Shown here: positions 5,500 to 6,145 of the stretch, in pieces
How positions within the stretch are numbered: the first letter of the stretch is position 1
Layout: each line of letters begins with the position of its first letter
Source: an uncultured Cytophagaceae bacterium
GTDB lineage: Bacteria > Bacteroidota > Bacteroidia > Cytophagales > Spirosomataceae
DNA length: 6,145 nt
Direction: 5' to 3'
Assembly: GCA_938008575.1 (NCBI GenBank)
Contig: CALLKB010000092.1
Location: 1 to 6,145 of the forward strand
The notes under the pieces: model-generated
Told to the model about the DNA's origin: nothing
The model's input: only the letters and a program-made list of their open reading frames with translations
Databases searched by the model: none
Translations under genes and position numbers: made by a program

Positions 5500-5525
5500 A
5501 GCCTTGTTGGGAGACCAGCAAGGCT
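5500..5525. terminator. Strong GNRA-capped hairpin between convergent genes
   Basis: AGCCTTGTTGG (5500-5510) pairs with CCAGCAAGGCT (5515-5525) over 11 base pairs, one of them a G-U wobble on the plus-strand RNA, around a GAGA tetraloop of the GNRA type. It sits between the stop codons of two convergent genes (5493 and 5531), where a shared bidirectional terminator is expected. Neither side has a proper T run (TACATTT on the plus side; TGTAAAATT on the minus side), so it may instead protect the 3' end of the mRNA. Confidence 0.6.
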
Positions 5526-5530
5526 TACAT

Positions 5531-6145
5531 TTAAGGCACGAAGGTTAACTCAAATACAGAAGCTGGTTGAGATTGACTATTGAATGTGGGAATCTGAATC
5601 CCCACGGATAGCACCCAGTGCTTGCTCATATAATACGCCCCTCCAATCACCACTTCCCCCAAACTGTGTTTCCCGCTGATAAAGTCGGCCTGAAACAATA
5701 GTCGTTCCTCCCAAATATTTTGCTCTACACCCAGTTGGATTCCTAGCGATTTCAGTGCGCCATCTTCTGCAAAATTGCGTGATTCCGGTCCAAAATAATT
5801 ATCAGTGGTATAGTAAAGTCCACTTACCCATTTGGTATGCGTATGTTCGTTTACATATACTCCATTTCCGTAAAGATAGGTGCCCCCTTGGCCAACTTGC
5901 GTAAAGCCTGCTTGAGCTCCGAGTCCAATTTTGAAGTCTTCATGTAATTGGAAACTTTTTTGCGCATTGAGGGTGAAAAAAGGATTATAGGGTTGTTCGG
6001 TATGATTGGCGACAAATTTTTGTTGGTAGTCATAATTAACGCCCATTACATTAAATCCAATTTCAGCGTTATGACCAAGCCCGTAACAAAAGGTACTTCC
6101 CGACTGGACGCCATTGGGAATAAAGTTTAATTGTTGTTGGAAAAA
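5531..6145 (-). CDS. Probable outer-membrane beta-barrel protein, 5' end beyond the window
   Basis: The frame is open from the right edge of the window to the TAA at 5533-5531, giving 204 C-terminal residues. An internal ATG at 6046 should not be taken as the start, because the 33 codons before it are also protein-like (for example QQQLNFIPNG and YGLGHNAEIGFNV). The sequence is rich in alternating polar/hydrophobic strands with Gly and aromatic residues: HNAEIGFNVMGVNYDY, FKIGLGAQAGF, KWVSGLYYTTDNYFG, SLGIQLGVEQNIW, LLFQADFISG, EVVIGGAYYM, WVLSVGIQIP and a final VFELTFVP. This repeated pattern and the C-terminal amphipathic strand ending near Phe are typical of outer-membrane barrels. No specific family or substrate is recognised. 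The signal peptide and first strands lie beyond the edge. Confidence 0.75.
   Translation of the reverse strand, partial: FFQQQLNFIPNGVQSGSTFCYGLGHNAEIGFNVMGVNYDYQQKFVANHTEQPYNPFFTLNAQKSFQLHEDFKIGLGAQAGFTQVGQGGTYLYGNGVYVNEHTHTKWVSGLYYTTDNYFGPESRNFAEDGALKSLGIQLGVEQNIWEERLLFQADFISGKHSLGEVVIGGAYYMSKHWVLSVGIQIPTFNSQSQPASVFELTFVP

Noticed and set aside
5948..6130. 60-codon plus-strand frame opposite the barrel protein
   Set aside because: It is antisense to a frame that stays open to the window edge with a consistent beta-barrel pattern.
1..6145. Mobile element, CRISPR array, tRNA/rRNA, toxin-antitoxin or defence system
   Set aside because: I saw no transposase or integrase motif, no regularly spaced repeats, no cloverleaf or rRNA-like sequence, and no nuclease or toxin signature on either strand.

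Overview
The window reads as a stretch of chromosome from a member of the Bacteroidota, probably Cytophagales-like. The signs are start codons preceded by A/T-rich leaders instead of Shine-Dalgarno sequences, several perfect matches to the Bacteroidota promoter -7 box (TAnnTTTG), and gene types common in that phylum: a membrane-anchored ThuA-like protein, a CxxC-containing DUF6370-like small secreted protein and a long-form LOG protein. The taxonomic call is inference from content; no marker gene is present.

Layout. Bases 1-140 hold no convincing gene but contain a perfect 16-bp inverted repeat (64-98). A ThuA-like protein follows (141-995, +). It meets a two-gene minus-strand unit, pirin (1264-1986) then an 88-residue receiver-like protein (992-1258), with the two convergent stop codons interlocked in one CTAG. 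A 97-bp divergent promoter region separates pirin from a plus-strand pair: a LOG-family nucleotide hydrolase (2084-2818) overlapping by ATGA a secreted type-B carboxylesterase (2815-4323). Two bases beyond the esterase lies the end of the mechanosensitive channel gene mscL (minus strand, 4326-4697). A short divergent promoter region leads to a small secreted Cys/His protein (4755-5075, +) and a probable terminator hairpin. Then come a small secreted protein of unknown function (5218-5493, +), a strong GNRA-capped hairpin (5500-5525), and the C-terminal part of a probable outer-membrane beta-barrel protein (minus strand, running off the right edge).

How the genes work together. This looks like compact housekeeping and stress-type chromosome, not a defence island or mobile element. 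No transposase, integrase, phage, toxin-antitoxin, CRISPR or RNA gene was found. Two units are probably co-transcribed: pirin with the receiver-like protein (5-bp gap) and LOG with the esterase (4-bp overlap). The least described elements are the receiver-like small protein coupled to pirin, the palindrome whose two ends each spell a -7 promoter box, and the two small secreted proteins.
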